A stretch of DNA of 64,000 nucleotides from JABCPE02 sp963518955 (GTDB lineage Bacteria; Bacteroidota; Bacteroidia; Flavobacteriales; Weeksellaceae): NCBI GenBank assembly GCA_963518955.1, contig CAUQKI010000007.1:1-64000 (forward strand), written 5' to 3'. Of this stretch, positions 41,807-50,932 are shown in pieces (within the stretch, counting starts at the first letter, position 1; each line of letters opens with the position of its first letter). The translations under genes were made by a program, and so were the position numbers. The notes under the pieces are model-generated. The model saw only the letters and a program-made list of their open reading frames with translations, searched no databases and was not told where the DNA came from.

Positions 41807-43387
41807 ATGGCAGGAATAAATCCAGCAGAAGTATCTGCAATATTGAAACAACAGTTAGCAAATTTTGATACTCAGTCTAATGTAGAAGAGGTAGGAACCG
41901 TATTACAAGTAGGAGATGGTATTGCTCGTATTTATGGTTTGGAAAATGTACAGTACGGAGAATTAGTAAAATTTGAAAGTGGAGTTGAAGGAATTGTATT
42001 AAACCTTGAAGAGGATAATGTAGGGGTGGCTCTACTTGGAGAATCTAAGAGAGTAAAAGAAGGTGATACAGTAAATAGAACTAAAAGAATTTCTTCTATC
42101 AAAGTAGGAGAAGGGCTTTTGGGAAGAGTAGTAGACACTTTGGGTAATCCTATGGATGGTAAAGGACCTATTGGAGGGGATTTATACGATATGCCTTTGG
42201 AGAGAAAAGCTCCTGGGGTTATCTATCGTCAGCCAGTTAATGAGCCTTTGCAAACAGGTATCGTTGCGATAGACTCTATGATTCCTATCGGAAGAGGACA
42301 GAGAGAGTTGATTATTGGTGACCGTCAGACAGGTAAAACTACGGTAGCAATAGACACGATCCTGAATCAAAAAGAATTTTATGATGCAGGTCAGCCTGTA
42401 TTCTGTATATATGTAGCGGTAGGACAAAAAGGTTCTACAGTAGCTCAAATTGTAAGAACATTAGAAGAAAGAGGAGCAATGGCTTATACAGTAGTAGTAG
42501 CAGCTAACGCTTCTGACCCTTCTCCAATGCAGGTATATGCTCCTATGGCAGGGGCTGCTATCGGTGAGTATTTTAGAGATACAGGACGCCCAGCATTGAT
42601 AGTTTATGATGATTTATCCAAACAAGCAGTAGCATATAGAGAGTTGTCTCTTCTATTAAGAAGACCACCAGGGCGTGAGGCTTATCCTGGGGATGTATTC
42701 TACCTTCACTCAAGATTGTTAGAAAGAGCAGCGAAAATCATCAAAGATGATACTATCGCATCTCAAATGAATGACCTTCCAGAAACATTGAAGCCTATGG
42801 TAAAAGGTGGTGGTTCATTGACAGCACTTCCTATCATTGAGACTCAGGCAGGGGATGTATCTGCATATATTCCTACCAATGTGATTTCTATTACAGATGG
42901 ACAGATTTTCTTGGAGTCTGATCTATTCAACTCAGGGGTAAGACCAGCGATTAATGTGGGTATTTCTGTATCAAGGGTAGGGGGTAATGCGCAGATTAAA
43001 TCAATGAAGAAAGTTTCAGGAACATTGAAACTTGACCAAGCTCAATATAAAGAATTAGAAGCGTTTGCTAAATTCGGTTCTGACCTAGATGCTGCTACTT
43101 TGGCGGTGATTTCTAAGGGAGAAAAGAATGTGGAAATTCTAAAACAACCAGTAAACTCGCCGCTTCCAGTGGAAGACCAAGTAGCGATGATTTATGCTGG
43201 AACAGAAAACTTGCTAAAAGATATTCCTGTAGCAAAAGTAAGAGCATTCCAAAAAGAATATGTAGGATTATTAAAAACTGCACATCCAGAGGTAATGTCT
43301 GCACTAAAAGCTGGTAAAATCGATAAAGATTTGACAGATGTGTTGAAACAAGTGGCATTAGATTTAGTAGCAAAATACAATAATTAA
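41807..43387 (+). CDS. atpA: F0F1 ATP synthase subunit alpha
   Basis: The 526-residue regulatory nucleotide-binding subunit of F1. The P-loop is GDRQTGKTTVAIDT, and RPPGREAYPGDVFYLHSRLLER and the Arg-containing VSRVGGNAQIKSMKK segments are present. It lies 17 bp after atpH. Confidence 0.95.
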   Translation: MAGINPAEVSAILKQQLANFDTQSNVEEVGTVLQVGDGIARIYGLENVQYGELVKFESGVEGIVLNLEEDNVGVALLGESKRVKEGDTVNRTKRISSIKVGEGLLGRVVDTLGNPMDGKGPIGGDLYDMPLERKAPGVIYRQPVNEPLQTGIVAIDSMIPIGRGQRELIIGDRQTGKTTVAIDTILNQKEFYDAGQPVFCIYVAVGQKGSTVAQIVRTLEERGAMAYTVVVAANASDPSPMQVYAPMAGAAIGEYFRDTGRPALIVYDDLSKQAVAYRELSLLLRRPPGREAYPGDVFYLHSRLLERAAKIIKDDTIASQMNDLPETLKPMVKGGGSLTALPIIETQAGDVSAYIPTNVISITDGQIFLESDLFNSGVRPAINVGISVSRVGGNAQIKSMKKVSGTLKLDQAQYKELEAFAKFGSDLDAATLAVISKGEKNVEILKQPVNSPLPVEDQVAMIYAGTENLLKDIPVAKVRAFQKEYVGLLKTAHPEVMSALKAGKIDKDLTDVLKQVALDLVAKYNN

Positions 43388-43441
43388 AATATAAACCAAT
43401 TTGTTCTAAATTTTTGGAACATAAAAAAGTAAGTTTATCAG

Positions 43442-44302
43442 ATGGCGAATTTAAAGGAGATTAGAGGCAGAATAACATCTATATCATCTACGATGCAGAT
43501 TACGAGTGCGATGAAGATGGTTTCGGCAGCGAAACTAAAAAAAGCACAAGATGCCATTACGATGCTTAGACCTTATTCTGAAAAACTTCAGGAACTTATT
43601 CAAAAAGTGAGTACAGGTTCTGAAGGAAGTTTGTCAGAGTATGCACAGAAAAGAGAAGTCAAAAAAATACTTTATATCGCTATTTCTTCCAATAGAGGTT
43701 TGGCGGGAGCTTTTAACTCATCAGTGATTAAAGAGCTAAATGCTAATTATAAACGAAAAGAAGATGTAGAAATAGAAGTTCTTACGATAGGGAAAAAAGT
43801 TTTCGATGCGGTAAGAAGAGTGAGAACGGTATATGATAACCAAAGTTCTATTTACGATAGTGTAAGTTTTGAGGCCGTTTCTAAACTGACTAGTGCTGTG
43901 ATGAAAGACTTCAGCGAAGGAATTTTTGATGAAGTATATTTGGTTTATAATAAATTTATCAATGCAGCAACGCAGCAGGTAAGAACTGAACAGTTACTAC
44001 CGATTACGATGCCAGAACAAGCTGAAGAGGATGCAGAATCAGACTACATCTTTGAACCTGATAAGCAGACGATATTGGAAACATTGATTCCTAAGTCTAT
44101 AAAAACACAGGTTTATAAGGCGTTATTAGATTCTATAGCATCTGAACATGGAGCAAGGATGACCGCGATGCATAAAGCGACAGACAATGCTAATGCTCTG
44201 AAAAATGAACTCGTTATCTTCTATAACAAGGCTCGTCAGGCTGCAATTACTAATGAAATATTAGAAATTGTTTCTGGTGCAGAAGCATTGAAAAAAGGAT
44301 AA
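43442..44302 (+). CDS. atpG: F0F1 ATP synthase subunit gamma
   Basis: The rotating central-shaft subunit, 286 residues. The N-terminal helix (MANLKEIRGRITSI) and C-terminal helix (MHKATDNANALKNEL) form the coiled coil inside F1, and SSNRGLAGAFN is the conserved turn. It is the last ATP synthase gene here; a terminator follows. Beta (atpD) and epsilon (atpC) must be elsewhere, as is common in Flavobacteriia. Confidence 0.94.
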   Translation: MANLKEIRGRITSISSTMQITSAMKMVSAAKLKKAQDAITMLRPYSEKLQELIQKVSTGSEGSLSEYAQKREVKKILYIAISSNRGLAGAFNSSVIKELNANYKRKEDVEIEVLTIGKKVFDAVRRVRTVYDNQSSIYDSVSFEAVSKLTSAVMKDFSEGIFDEVYLVYNKFINAATQQVRTEQLLPITMPEQAEEDAESDYIFEPDKQTILETLIPKSIKTQVYKALLDSIASEHGARMTAMHKATDNANALKNELVIFYNKARQAAITNEILEIVSGAEALKKG

Positions 44303-44339
44303 GATTATATCATAATATAAGGTTTTAAAGTTGAAAATG

Positions 44340-44368
44340 AGTATCAGTTTTTCTGATACTTATTTTTT
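44340..44368 (+). terminator. Terminator of the ATP synthase operon
   Basis: AGTATCAG pairs with CTGATACT around a T5 loop, with a T run after. The rest of the region up to nrdB has no gene. It contains a single TGTGGAAAA (44499-44507), similar to a DnaA box. Confidence 0.75.
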
Positions 44369-44545
44369 ATGCGCAATCATTATTGTTTAATTTTATTTTG
44401 TTTATTCATCGAATATTTTTAATGTTGTTTAATTGTAAATTAAGGTAAAATGATATTAGATTTTATAACCTGTTTATTTATAGAGTATTAGAATGAGTGT
44501 GGAAAACTTTCATAAGAGATGATTTTTATAGAGAGTATTTATTTC

Positions 44546-44553
44546 TACTTTTG
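44546..44553 (+). promoter_or_regulatory. -7 promoter box for nrdB
   Basis: TACTTTTG lies 27 bp before the nrdB start, with no clear -33 element. Confidence 0.5.
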
Positions 44554-44580
44554 CAAATACTAATCTGAAAAAGTATCATC

Positions 44581-45540
44581 ATGGGAATATTTGATAAAAG
44601 AGAAAACTACAAACCGTTTGAATATCCAGAAATCATGCAGTTTGTAGATTCCATGAATAAGTCCTTCTGGGTGCATTCTGAGGTGGAATTTACAGCTGAT
44701 ATTCAGGATTTCAAGGCGAATTTGAGTCCGATAGAAAAAGAAGCTGTAAAGAGAGCTTTGCTCGGAATAGCGCAAGTGGAGGTTTCAGTGAAGACTTTTT
44801 GGGGAGACCTTTACGACCTTTTCCCGAAGCCAGAGTTTAATGGACTTGGAGCCACTTTTGCAGAATGTGAGTTCCGCCATTCAGAGGCATATTCGAGATT
44901 GTTGGAAGTATTGGGGTATAATAATGAGTTTGAAAACTTGTTAGAAGTTCCTATTTTCAAGGAAAGAAATCAAGTTTTGAAGGAGTATCTTTCTAAAAAT
45001 AAAGAAAATGCACTGGAGAGAATTTTGTTTTTTACTTTGATTATAGAAAACGCTTCTTTGTTCAGTCAGTTTGCGACTATTTTATCATTTACTCGATTTA
45101 AAGGGTATATGAAAAATGTAGCGAATATCATCGCTTGGACATCGGTAGATGAGCAGACACACGCCAATGCTGGAATTTTTATTATCAAAAAGATTTTTGA
45201 AGAAAATCCAGACATGAAAGAAAGAGGAATGAAGGAGATAGAAGGCTTTATGAAGAATTATATAGAGCTGGAAGACAAGATGTTAGATTGGATTTTTGAA
45301 AATGGAGAACTTGACTTTTTCAGCAAAAAAGACTTGGCTAACTATATGAGATACAGGCTGGATGATTCTTTGGTACAGCTGGGCTTGGGAAGACCTTTTG
45401 GAATAACAGGAGATGAAATAAAGCCGATGCTTTGGTTTGAGGAAGAAGTTTTCGCGAATGAGCTGGATGATTTCTTTGCAAAAAGACCAACAGCATACAC
45501 AAAACACGATAAATCCATCACAGAGGACGATTTATTCTAA
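44581..45540 (+). CDS. nrdB: Ribonucleoside-diphosphate reductase, beta subunit
   Basis: The radical-generating R2 subunit of a class I ribonucleotide reductase, 319 residues. Aligned with E. coli R2, the tyrosyl-radical Y104 sits in ECEFRHSEAY with E97 and H100 as metal ligands. The other ligands are E157 (IIENASLF), and E192 and H195 (DEQTH). The first metal ligand appears to be a glutamate (E67 in QVEVSV) rather than the aspartate of the E. coli enzyme. There is no N-terminal ATP-cone. The subunit is followed by three small genes before nrdA. Confidence 0.93.
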   Translation: MGIFDKRENYKPFEYPEIMQFVDSMNKSFWVHSEVEFTADIQDFKANLSPIEKEAVKRALLGIAQVEVSVKTFWGDLYDLFPKPEFNGLGATFAECEFRHSEAYSRLLEVLGYNNEFENLLEVPIFKERNQVLKEYLSKNKENALERILFFTLIIENASLFSQFATILSFTRFKGYMKNVANIIAWTSVDEQTHANAGIFIIKKIFEENPDMKERGMKEIEGFMKNYIELEDKMLDWIFENGELDFFSKKDLANYMRYRLDDSLVQLGLGRPFGITGDEIKPMLWFEEEVFANELDDFFAKRPTAYTKHDKSITEDDLF

Positions 45541-45564
45541 ACTTTAAAAACAATAATAAAAACC

Positions 45565-45813
45565 ATGTATAGTAGAATTCAACAAGAGAAAGAATTGAGC
45601 CTAAATGATGACTTCCGTTTGGGTGAGTATATCTATATGGGAATGGGATTAGTGGGAGAGCATAGAGTGTGTATTTCAGTGGGTTACAAAATAGAATATT
45701 GCATAAAAAAAGCAAAACAATTTGCCGAAGCAGACCCAAATGTGAAATTTACCCATGTCAATAAAGTGAAAGTAGGAGAGCTGGAGCCCTGTGAAAGATT
45801 TGATATAGAATAA
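45565..45813 (+). CDS. Small protein of unknown function in the nrd operon (82 aa)
   Basis: A cytoplasmic protein of 82 residues without signal peptide or membrane helix. It has the segment EYIYMGMGLVGEHRVCISVGYK, two cysteines in the first 50 residues and one near the end, and a charged C-terminus. I do not recognise the family. It lies 24 bp after nrdB and 17 bp ahead of the next small gene, all in the same direction as nrdA. Confidence 0.65.
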   Translation: MYSRIQQEKELSLNDDFRLGEYIYMGMGLVGEHRVCISVGYKIEYCIKKAKQFAEADPNVKFTHVNKVKVGELEPCERFDIE

Positions 45814-45830
45814 ATTACAAAAAGAATTAT

Positions 45831-46190
45831 ATGAAATATTTTGTAGAAAATAAGGTAGGAGCACAAAAACAAATCCTATGTGTATTTGCCAATATATCTA
45901 AAGAAGAACTGCACGAGAAGATTAAACAAAGGATGGCAGATGCAGGCTACAAAGCACTTTCTGAAAATATTGAAAATACAATCTACGAAAAAGGAAATAG
46001 AACACTGAGACTTTTATTTGGAATATTTGTCGATTATTTTAAATGTTCTATCCATATCAGTGAAAATGATAACAATCAAATAGAAGTATTTGTAAAAAAA
46101 GAAACTACCGGATTTTCAGGAGGAATTATCGGAATGACTCAGGTAGATGATAAGCTGAAATCCGTATATAAGCTCTTAGAAACATTGTAA
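45831..46190 (+). CDS. Small protein of unknown function in the nrd operon (119 aa)
   Basis: A cytoplasmic protein of 119 residues, beginning MKYFVENKVGAQKQ. It reads as an alpha/beta fold with the segment IYEKGNRTLRLLFGIFVDYFKCSIH in the middle. No family recognised. It is between two other small genes in the nrd group and about 7 bp ahead of an acetyltransferase gene, so it belongs to the same transcript by position. Confidence 0.6.
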   Translation: MKYFVENKVGAQKQILCVFANISKEELHEKIKQRMADAGYKALSENIENTIYEKGNRTLRLLFGIFVDYFKCSIHISENDNNQIEVFVKKETTGFSGGIIGMTQVDDKLKSVYKLLETL

Positions 46191-46200
46191 TTCGCTTGTG

Positions 46201-46698
46201 ATGGAGTTTAGAAAAGCGGAACAAGCGGATTTTGAGCAGATTTGGGAGATCATTTCTTTTGCAAAGGAAACTCGTAAAAACGAAGGCAGCGCCCAGTGGC
46301 AGGATGGCTATCCAAATGAAGAAACGATACAGAATGATATTCAGAAAGGATATGGTTTTGTTTTTGAGGAAGAGGGCGGTGTGAATCTTTATGTTGCGAT
46401 TATTTTTGACAAAGAACCTGCTTATGAAGAGCTAAAAAACTGGGAAGGGCAGGGAGATTATCTTACACTCCACAGAATAGCAGTTTCCAAAGAAGCAAAA
46501 GGAAAAGGTTTGGGACAAAAAATCCTGCAGGAAGCCGAAAAATTAGCAAAAGAAAAGGGAATAGAGAGTATCCGCATAGATACTAATTTTGATAATATTC
46601 CGATGCTGAAAATTATAGAAAAAGAAGGCTATAAATACCAAGGAGAAGTATATTTCCGAGGCAGTGCTAGAAAAGCATTTGAGAAAATTTTAAAATAA
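46201..46698 (+). CDS. GNAT family N-acetyltransferase
   Basis: A cytoplasmic acetyltransferase of 165 residues. The acetyl-CoA loop is KEAKGKGLGQKILQEAEKLA, the expected Q/R-x-x-G-x-G/A arrangement, and the C-terminal YKYQGEVYFRG is a typical final strand. A GTG three bases earlier is also in frame, and I prefer the ATG. The substrate is unknown. It sits inside the nrdB-nrdA group. Confidence 0.82.
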   Translation: MEFRKAEQADFEQIWEIISFAKETRKNEGSAQWQDGYPNEETIQNDIQKGYGFVFEEEGGVNLYVAIIFDKEPAYEELKNWEGQGDYLTLHRIAVSKEAKGKGLGQKILQEAEKLAKEKGIESIRIDTNFDNIPMLKIIEKEGYKYQGEVYFRGSARKAFEKILK

Positions 46699-46729
46699 AA
46701 CTATATTTATATAACAGAGAAAAAAAGTG

Positions 46730-48385
46730 ATGGAAGAAAAAACAAACATTTGGTGGTTCAATGAAGAATCAGAACAAATGCTTAACAGAGGATATTTACT
46801 AAAAGGCGAAACATTAGAAGGGGCAATAGATAGAATAACTGAAGCTGCAGCAAGAAGGCTGTATAAACCAGAATTAAAGGAGGCTTTTAAGGAAATGATT
46901 GTCAAAGGATGGATTTCTTTTTCATCTCCTGTATGGGCAAATATGGGGACACAGAGAGGGCTTCCTATTTCGTGTTTCAATGTCCATGTGCCAGACAGCA
47001 TAGAGGGAATTACCCACAAAATGGGGGAAGTTATCATGCAGACTAAGATAGGAGGCGGGACTTCGGGGTATTTCGGTGAGCTGAGACACAGAGGGACAGC
47101 AGTTACGGATAATGGTAAATCTTCTGGAGCAGTTTCTTTCATGAAATTATTTGATACCTCGATGGATGTGGTATCACAGGGAGGTGTGAGAAGAGGGGCT
47201 TTTGCGGCGTATTTAGATATTGACCATGATGATATAGAGGAGTTTTTACAAATCAGAGACATCGGAAATCCTATTCAGAATTTGTTTATGGGTGTCTGTG
47301 TGCCAGACTACTGGATGCATGAAATGATAGAGGGAGACACGGACAAGAGAAGAATTTGGGCTAAAGTATTGGAAAGCCGCCAGCAGAAAGGAATGCCGTA
47401 TATTTTCTTTACGGATAATGTCAATAGAAATAAACCGCAAGTTTATAAAGATAAAGGATTGACTATCAATGCTTCTAATCTTTGTTCTGAAATCATGCTG
47501 CCTTCTACGGCAGAGGAAAGTTTTATTTGCTGTTTGTCTTCCATGAATTTGGAGCTTTATGACGAATGGAAAGATACGAACGCGGTTAAATTGGCTATTT
47601 ACTTCCTTGATGCAGTTTTATCTGAATTTATTGAGAAAACAGAAGGGAATTATTACCTTTCGGCTGCGAGAAATTTTGCAATTCGCCACCGAGCATTGGG
47701 ATTAGGAGTTTTGGGGTATCATTCTTATTTACAGAGAAATATGATTCCTTTTGAAAGCATGGAAGCGAAAATGTTTAACGCAAAAGTGTTTAAACAAATC
47801 CAAGAGCAGTCATTAGCCGCTTCTAAAGAATTAGCAAATATCTACGGAGAGCCAGAATTATTGAAAGGCTATGGTGTTAGAAATGCCACTACTATGGCGA
47901 TAGCACCTACGACATCTAGTTCGGCTATTTTAGGGCAGACTTCACCAGGGATAGAGCCGTTTGCATCCAATTATTACAAGGCTGGTTTGGCTAAAGGGAA
48001 TTTCATTAGAAAAAATAAATATTTAGCTAAGTTATTGGAAGAGAAAGGATTGGATACGGAAGATGTTTGGAGAGATATTATGCTAAACCATGGTTCTGTT
48101 CAGCATATGACCCAGCTAACTCAGGAGGAAAAAGATGTGTTTAAGACCTTTAAGGAGATTTCGCCTTTGGAAATCGTAACTCAGGCGGCACAGAGACAAC
48201 AATATATAGACCAAGCCCAGTCATTAAACCTAAATATTCCATCTTCTATGCCAATAAAAGATGTGAATAAAGTGATAATAGACGCTTGGAAATTAGGAGT
48301 GAAAACGCTTTATTATCAGCGTTCGCAGTCTGTTTCTAAGGAATTAGTTATTAATTTTATGAATTGTTCAAGTTGTGAAGCGTAA
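46730..48385 (+). CDS. nrdA: Ribonucleoside-diphosphate reductase, alpha subunit (short, no ATP-cone)
   Basis: The catalytic R1 subunit, 551 residues, that makes deoxynucleotides. N250, C252 and E254 in NASNLCSEI are the catalytic triad. The substrate-reducing cysteines are C82 (ISCF) and C267/C268 (FICCLSS). The C-terminal CxxC pair is NCSSCEA. The protein starts directly with LNRGYLL and has no ATP-cone domain. E. coli NrdA has about 760 residues and does have one. In-frame GTG and ATG are adjacent at the start and I chose the ATG. Confidence 0.93.
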   Translation: MEEKTNIWWFNEESEQMLNRGYLLKGETLEGAIDRITEAAARRLYKPELKEAFKEMIVKGWISFSSPVWANMGTQRGLPISCFNVHVPDSIEGITHKMGEVIMQTKIGGGTSGYFGELRHRGTAVTDNGKSSGAVSFMKLFDTSMDVVSQGGVRRGAFAAYLDIDHDDIEEFLQIRDIGNPIQNLFMGVCVPDYWMHEMIEGDTDKRRIWAKVLESRQQKGMPYIFFTDNVNRNKPQVYKDKGLTINASNLCSEIMLPSTAEESFICCLSSMNLELYDEWKDTNAVKLAIYFLDAVLSEFIEKTEGNYYLSAARNFAIRHRALGLGVLGYHSYLQRNMIPFESMEAKMFNAKVFKQIQEQSLAASKELANIYGEPELLKGYGVRNATTMAIAPTTSSSAILGQTSPGIEPFASNYYKAGLAKGNFIRKNKYLAKLLEEKGLDTEDVWRDIMLNHGSVQHMTQLTQEEKDVFKTFKEISPLEIVTQAAQRQQYIDQAQSLNLNIPSSMPIKDVNKVIIDAWKLGVKTLYYQRSQSVSKELVINFMNCSSCEA

Positions 48386-48398
48386 TGATAAATAAAAG

Positions 48399-48430
48399 TG
48401 TAAGCTTATTTTAGCTTACATTTTTATTTT
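48399..48430. terminator. Terminator shared by nrdA and the WG-repeat gene
   Basis: TGTAAGCT and AGCTTACA form an 8-bp stem, followed by a T run. The stem overlaps the stop codon of the convergent gene, so it may end transcripts from both sides. Confidence 0.7.
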
Positions 48431-49438
48431 AAAATCTATCTTTTTTATTTCTTTTAGTTGTTTTTCAGCATTAATAGGGTAGTCTTTAGTTTTATAGCCT
48501 TGTTTTTGGTCTTCTATGATTCGTTCTAGTATTTTTCTTATATATTCTTTTAAAGGGATGAATTTATAATCATAGTTCTTATAAAATATTTCTCCTTTTT
48601 TATTGACCCAGAGACTATTGTTTGGGCTATTATATTTCTCTTGACCATAGAAGTTTTTTAGTTCATAATAGGGCAGATATTTATTAGGACGATTTACAAT
48701 TTCGTAATGGTTTATAATTTTTTTGTCAAAAGGATGATTAATTTCTGTTAGGATTTCTAATTGATTGATTCCATCTACTATTTTTTGTTCAATATTGTTA
48801 TAAACAAAAGGGTAAGGATAGTATTTCCCTTCATATAAATAGTCTTTTGGATTATTAGATTTTTTCAGAGGCTTCACTTTTATTCCTTTTTTATTGATGA
48901 GATAAGAGGTTGATTTTTTGGAAATAGGGGCTATAAACGAATGTTCTCCTCCTTTATCAAATTCCCTTTTCCATCCACCTGTATAGACTATTGCATAGCC
49001 GTAGTTAAATTGAGTTGCAAAATCCCATTTTGCAGGTAGAACTTTCTTCCCAAACCAATCTACAAATCCCATTTTATTTTTTTCTACATATCGTCTCAGT
49101 CCTTCTTCCCAAATATCATTTCCATTATCAAACCACTGTGGATAGTATAGAAATTTTCCATTTCTATCATAGACTTCTCCTGCCTCTATTCGTGGGTTAT
49201 CTTTATCATATTTTTTATTTTTAAAGGAAGTCCCCCAAAACTCTATTGTAGGTTCATTTATAGGGTTTTCTGTATCATAGATTCTAAATCCCGAAAATTG
49301 AGCAGGGATGATGATTTTCCCCTTTTCATTTTTCACACCTACCAAAGTGCTGTCAGAAGTATAAAAATAATATAATTTCTCTTGTGTAAACGCTAATTTC
49401 CCGATTAATAGGATGAGAATAAGGATTATTTTTCTCAT
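48416..49438 (-). CDS. Exported WG-repeat protein
   Basis: An exported protein of 340 residues with a signal peptide ending LAFTQ. It has several WG-type repeats, seen as V/I-x-x-E/K-K-G-K-I/V followed by a hydrophobic P-A strand (VKNEKGKIIIPAQF, FVDWFGKKVLPAKW, LINKKGIKVKPLKK, WVNKKGEIFYK). The family is widespread in Bacteroidota, and the repeats probably form a beta-propeller-like surface for binding. The function is unknown. No promoter was identified with confidence. Confidence 0.8.
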   Translation of the reverse strand: MRKIILILILLIGKLAFTQEKLYYFYTSDSTLVGVKNEKGKIIIPAQFSGFRIYDTENPINEPTIEFWGTSFKNKKYDKDNPRIEAGEVYDRNGKFLYYPQWFDNGNDIWEEGLRRYVEKNKMGFVDWFGKKVLPAKWDFATQFNYGYAIVYTGGWKREFDKGGEHSFIAPISKKSTSYLINKKGIKVKPLKKSNNPKDYLYEGKYYPYPFVYNNIEQKIVDGINQLEILTEINHPFDKKIINHYEIVNRPNKYLPYYELKNFYGQEKYNSPNNSLWVNKKGEIFYKNYDYKFIPLKEYIRKILERIIEDQKQGYKTKDYPINAEKQLKEIKKIDFKIKM

Positions 49439-49520
49439 ATTTTAAAACTTTCTAACAAAGGTAATTAATTTTTGCTACTATAATTTAAAAAATTCCGATA
49501 TTTGGGATTATTTTTAATTT

Positions 49521-50861
49521 ATGCTTAATCAATTATATACCAATCGGAGAACAGGAAACTCGGATAGCACTAGTGCTTCAAGGACTGATTTTCAGCGGGA
49601 TTTTGACCGAATAATTTTCTCTACTTCTTTCCGAAGACTACAGAATAAAACGCAGGTTTTCCCTCTCCCAGGTAGCGTTTTTGTGCATAACAGGCTTACC
49701 CATTCGCTGGAAGTTGCTTCGGTGGGGAGAAGTCTAGGGAGCTTTGCGGGGGAGTTTATCGTGGAGAAATTTGCTCAAGAATTAAACGAGAATTCAAAGA
49801 ATTTTTATCTGCATAATTTACATAATGTGATAGCGGCGGCGTGTCTCTGTCATGATATAGGAAACCCTGCTTTCGGGCATTCTGGGGAAGATGCCATCGC
49901 AAGTTATTTTGAGAAAAATGAAGATTTAAAATCTCTAATGACTGAGAAACAATGGGCAGATTTTATTAATTTTGAAGGAAATGCCAATGCCATCCGTGTG
50001 CTTACCCATCAGCAGAGAGGCAAGGACAAAGGCGGACTTCAGCTGACCATGGCAACTTTAGCAAGTATCGCTAAATATCCCTGTGAATCCATAGCGAAGG
50101 ACAAAAAACAACTTCATAGAAAGAAATTTGGTTTTTTCCAAAGTGAAAAGGAAACTTTCAAAGAAATAGCCAAGGCTACGGCTTTTATCACAGAACAGGA
50201 AGAACCGCTGGTCTACAAAAGGCATCCCTTCGTATGGCTGGTAGAGGCGGCAGACGACATCTGCTACAATATCATAGATATAGAAGATGCCCATAGGCTG
50301 AAAATTATTTCTTCTTCCGACTGTGAAAACCTCATCTTAGAACTCATCAAAACCACGGATGAAAACATAAAACGAGTAGAGGACAAACTATCCGTGATTT
50401 CCGATAAAAATGACAGAATATCTTACCTCCGTGCAAAGGTTATTAATTCTCTAATCAATGTTTCCATAAGGCTTTACAAGGAAAAAATTGATAATATTCT
50501 TACAGGAAATCTAGACCAGTCACTGCTTTCTATTTTTAAAAAAGAAAATAAAACTTTGCAGGATATAAAGCAGTTTTCCATTGACGAAATCTACAATCAC
50601 AGAGCGGTGGTAGAGATAGAAAATGCGGGATATAATGTGATGTATGAGCTTCTCAATCATTTTATTCCATCGGCTATAAAAGAAAATCCTAAGGATTATG
50701 ACAAAAAAGCCCTTCAATTATTGCCCGAACAGTTCAGATATGATGGCGAACCTTATGAAAAGATAATGGGTGTTTTGGATTTTGTTTCTGGGATGACGGA
50801 TAACTACGCCACGGACCTTTATCGAAAAATAAAAGGAATAGATATCGGAATGACGATGTAA
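49521..50861 (+). CDS. dgt: Deoxyguanosinetriphosphate triphosphohydrolase (dGTPase)
   Basis: A 446-residue HD-domain enzyme that hydrolyses dGTP to deoxyguanosine and triphosphate, keeping dNTP pools in balance. It has the opening RTDFQRDFDRIIFSTSFRRL, HNRLTHSLEVASVGR and CLCHDIGNPAFGHSGE, which carry the HD metal ligands. It lies about 1.1 kb after nrdA, so enzymes for making and removing dNTPs are near each other. Length is typical of the Dgt family. Confidence 0.92.
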   Translation: MLNQLYTNRRTGNSDSTSASRTDFQRDFDRIIFSTSFRRLQNKTQVFPLPGSVFVHNRLTHSLEVASVGRSLGSFAGEFIVEKFAQELNENSKNFYLHNLHNVIAAACLCHDIGNPAFGHSGEDAIASYFEKNEDLKSLMTEKQWADFINFEGNANAIRVLTHQQRGKDKGGLQLTMATLASIAKYPCESIAKDKKQLHRKKFGFFQSEKETFKEIAKATAFITEQEEPLVYKRHPFVWLVEAADDICYNIIDIEDAHRLKIISSSDCENLILELIKTTDENIKRVEDKLSVISDKNDRISYLRAKVINSLINVSIRLYKEKIDNILTGNLDQSLLSIFKKENKTLQDIKQFSIDEIYNHRAVVEIENAGYNVMYELLNHFIPSAIKENPKDYDKKALQLLPEQFRYDGEPYEKIMGVLDFVSGMTDNYATDLYRKIKGIDIGMTM

Positions 50862-50932
50862 ATTTTTTTTACATTTTTTGTAACATTTCGTTAGATATTA
50901 ATACTAATAAATTGAAATTAAATTTTATAATT

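Noticed and set aside
44499..44507. TGTGGAAAA, similar to a DnaA box, upstream of nrdB
   Set aside because: A single 9-mer with a loose consensus is expected by chance in AT-rich DNA, and no cluster or origin features are nearby.
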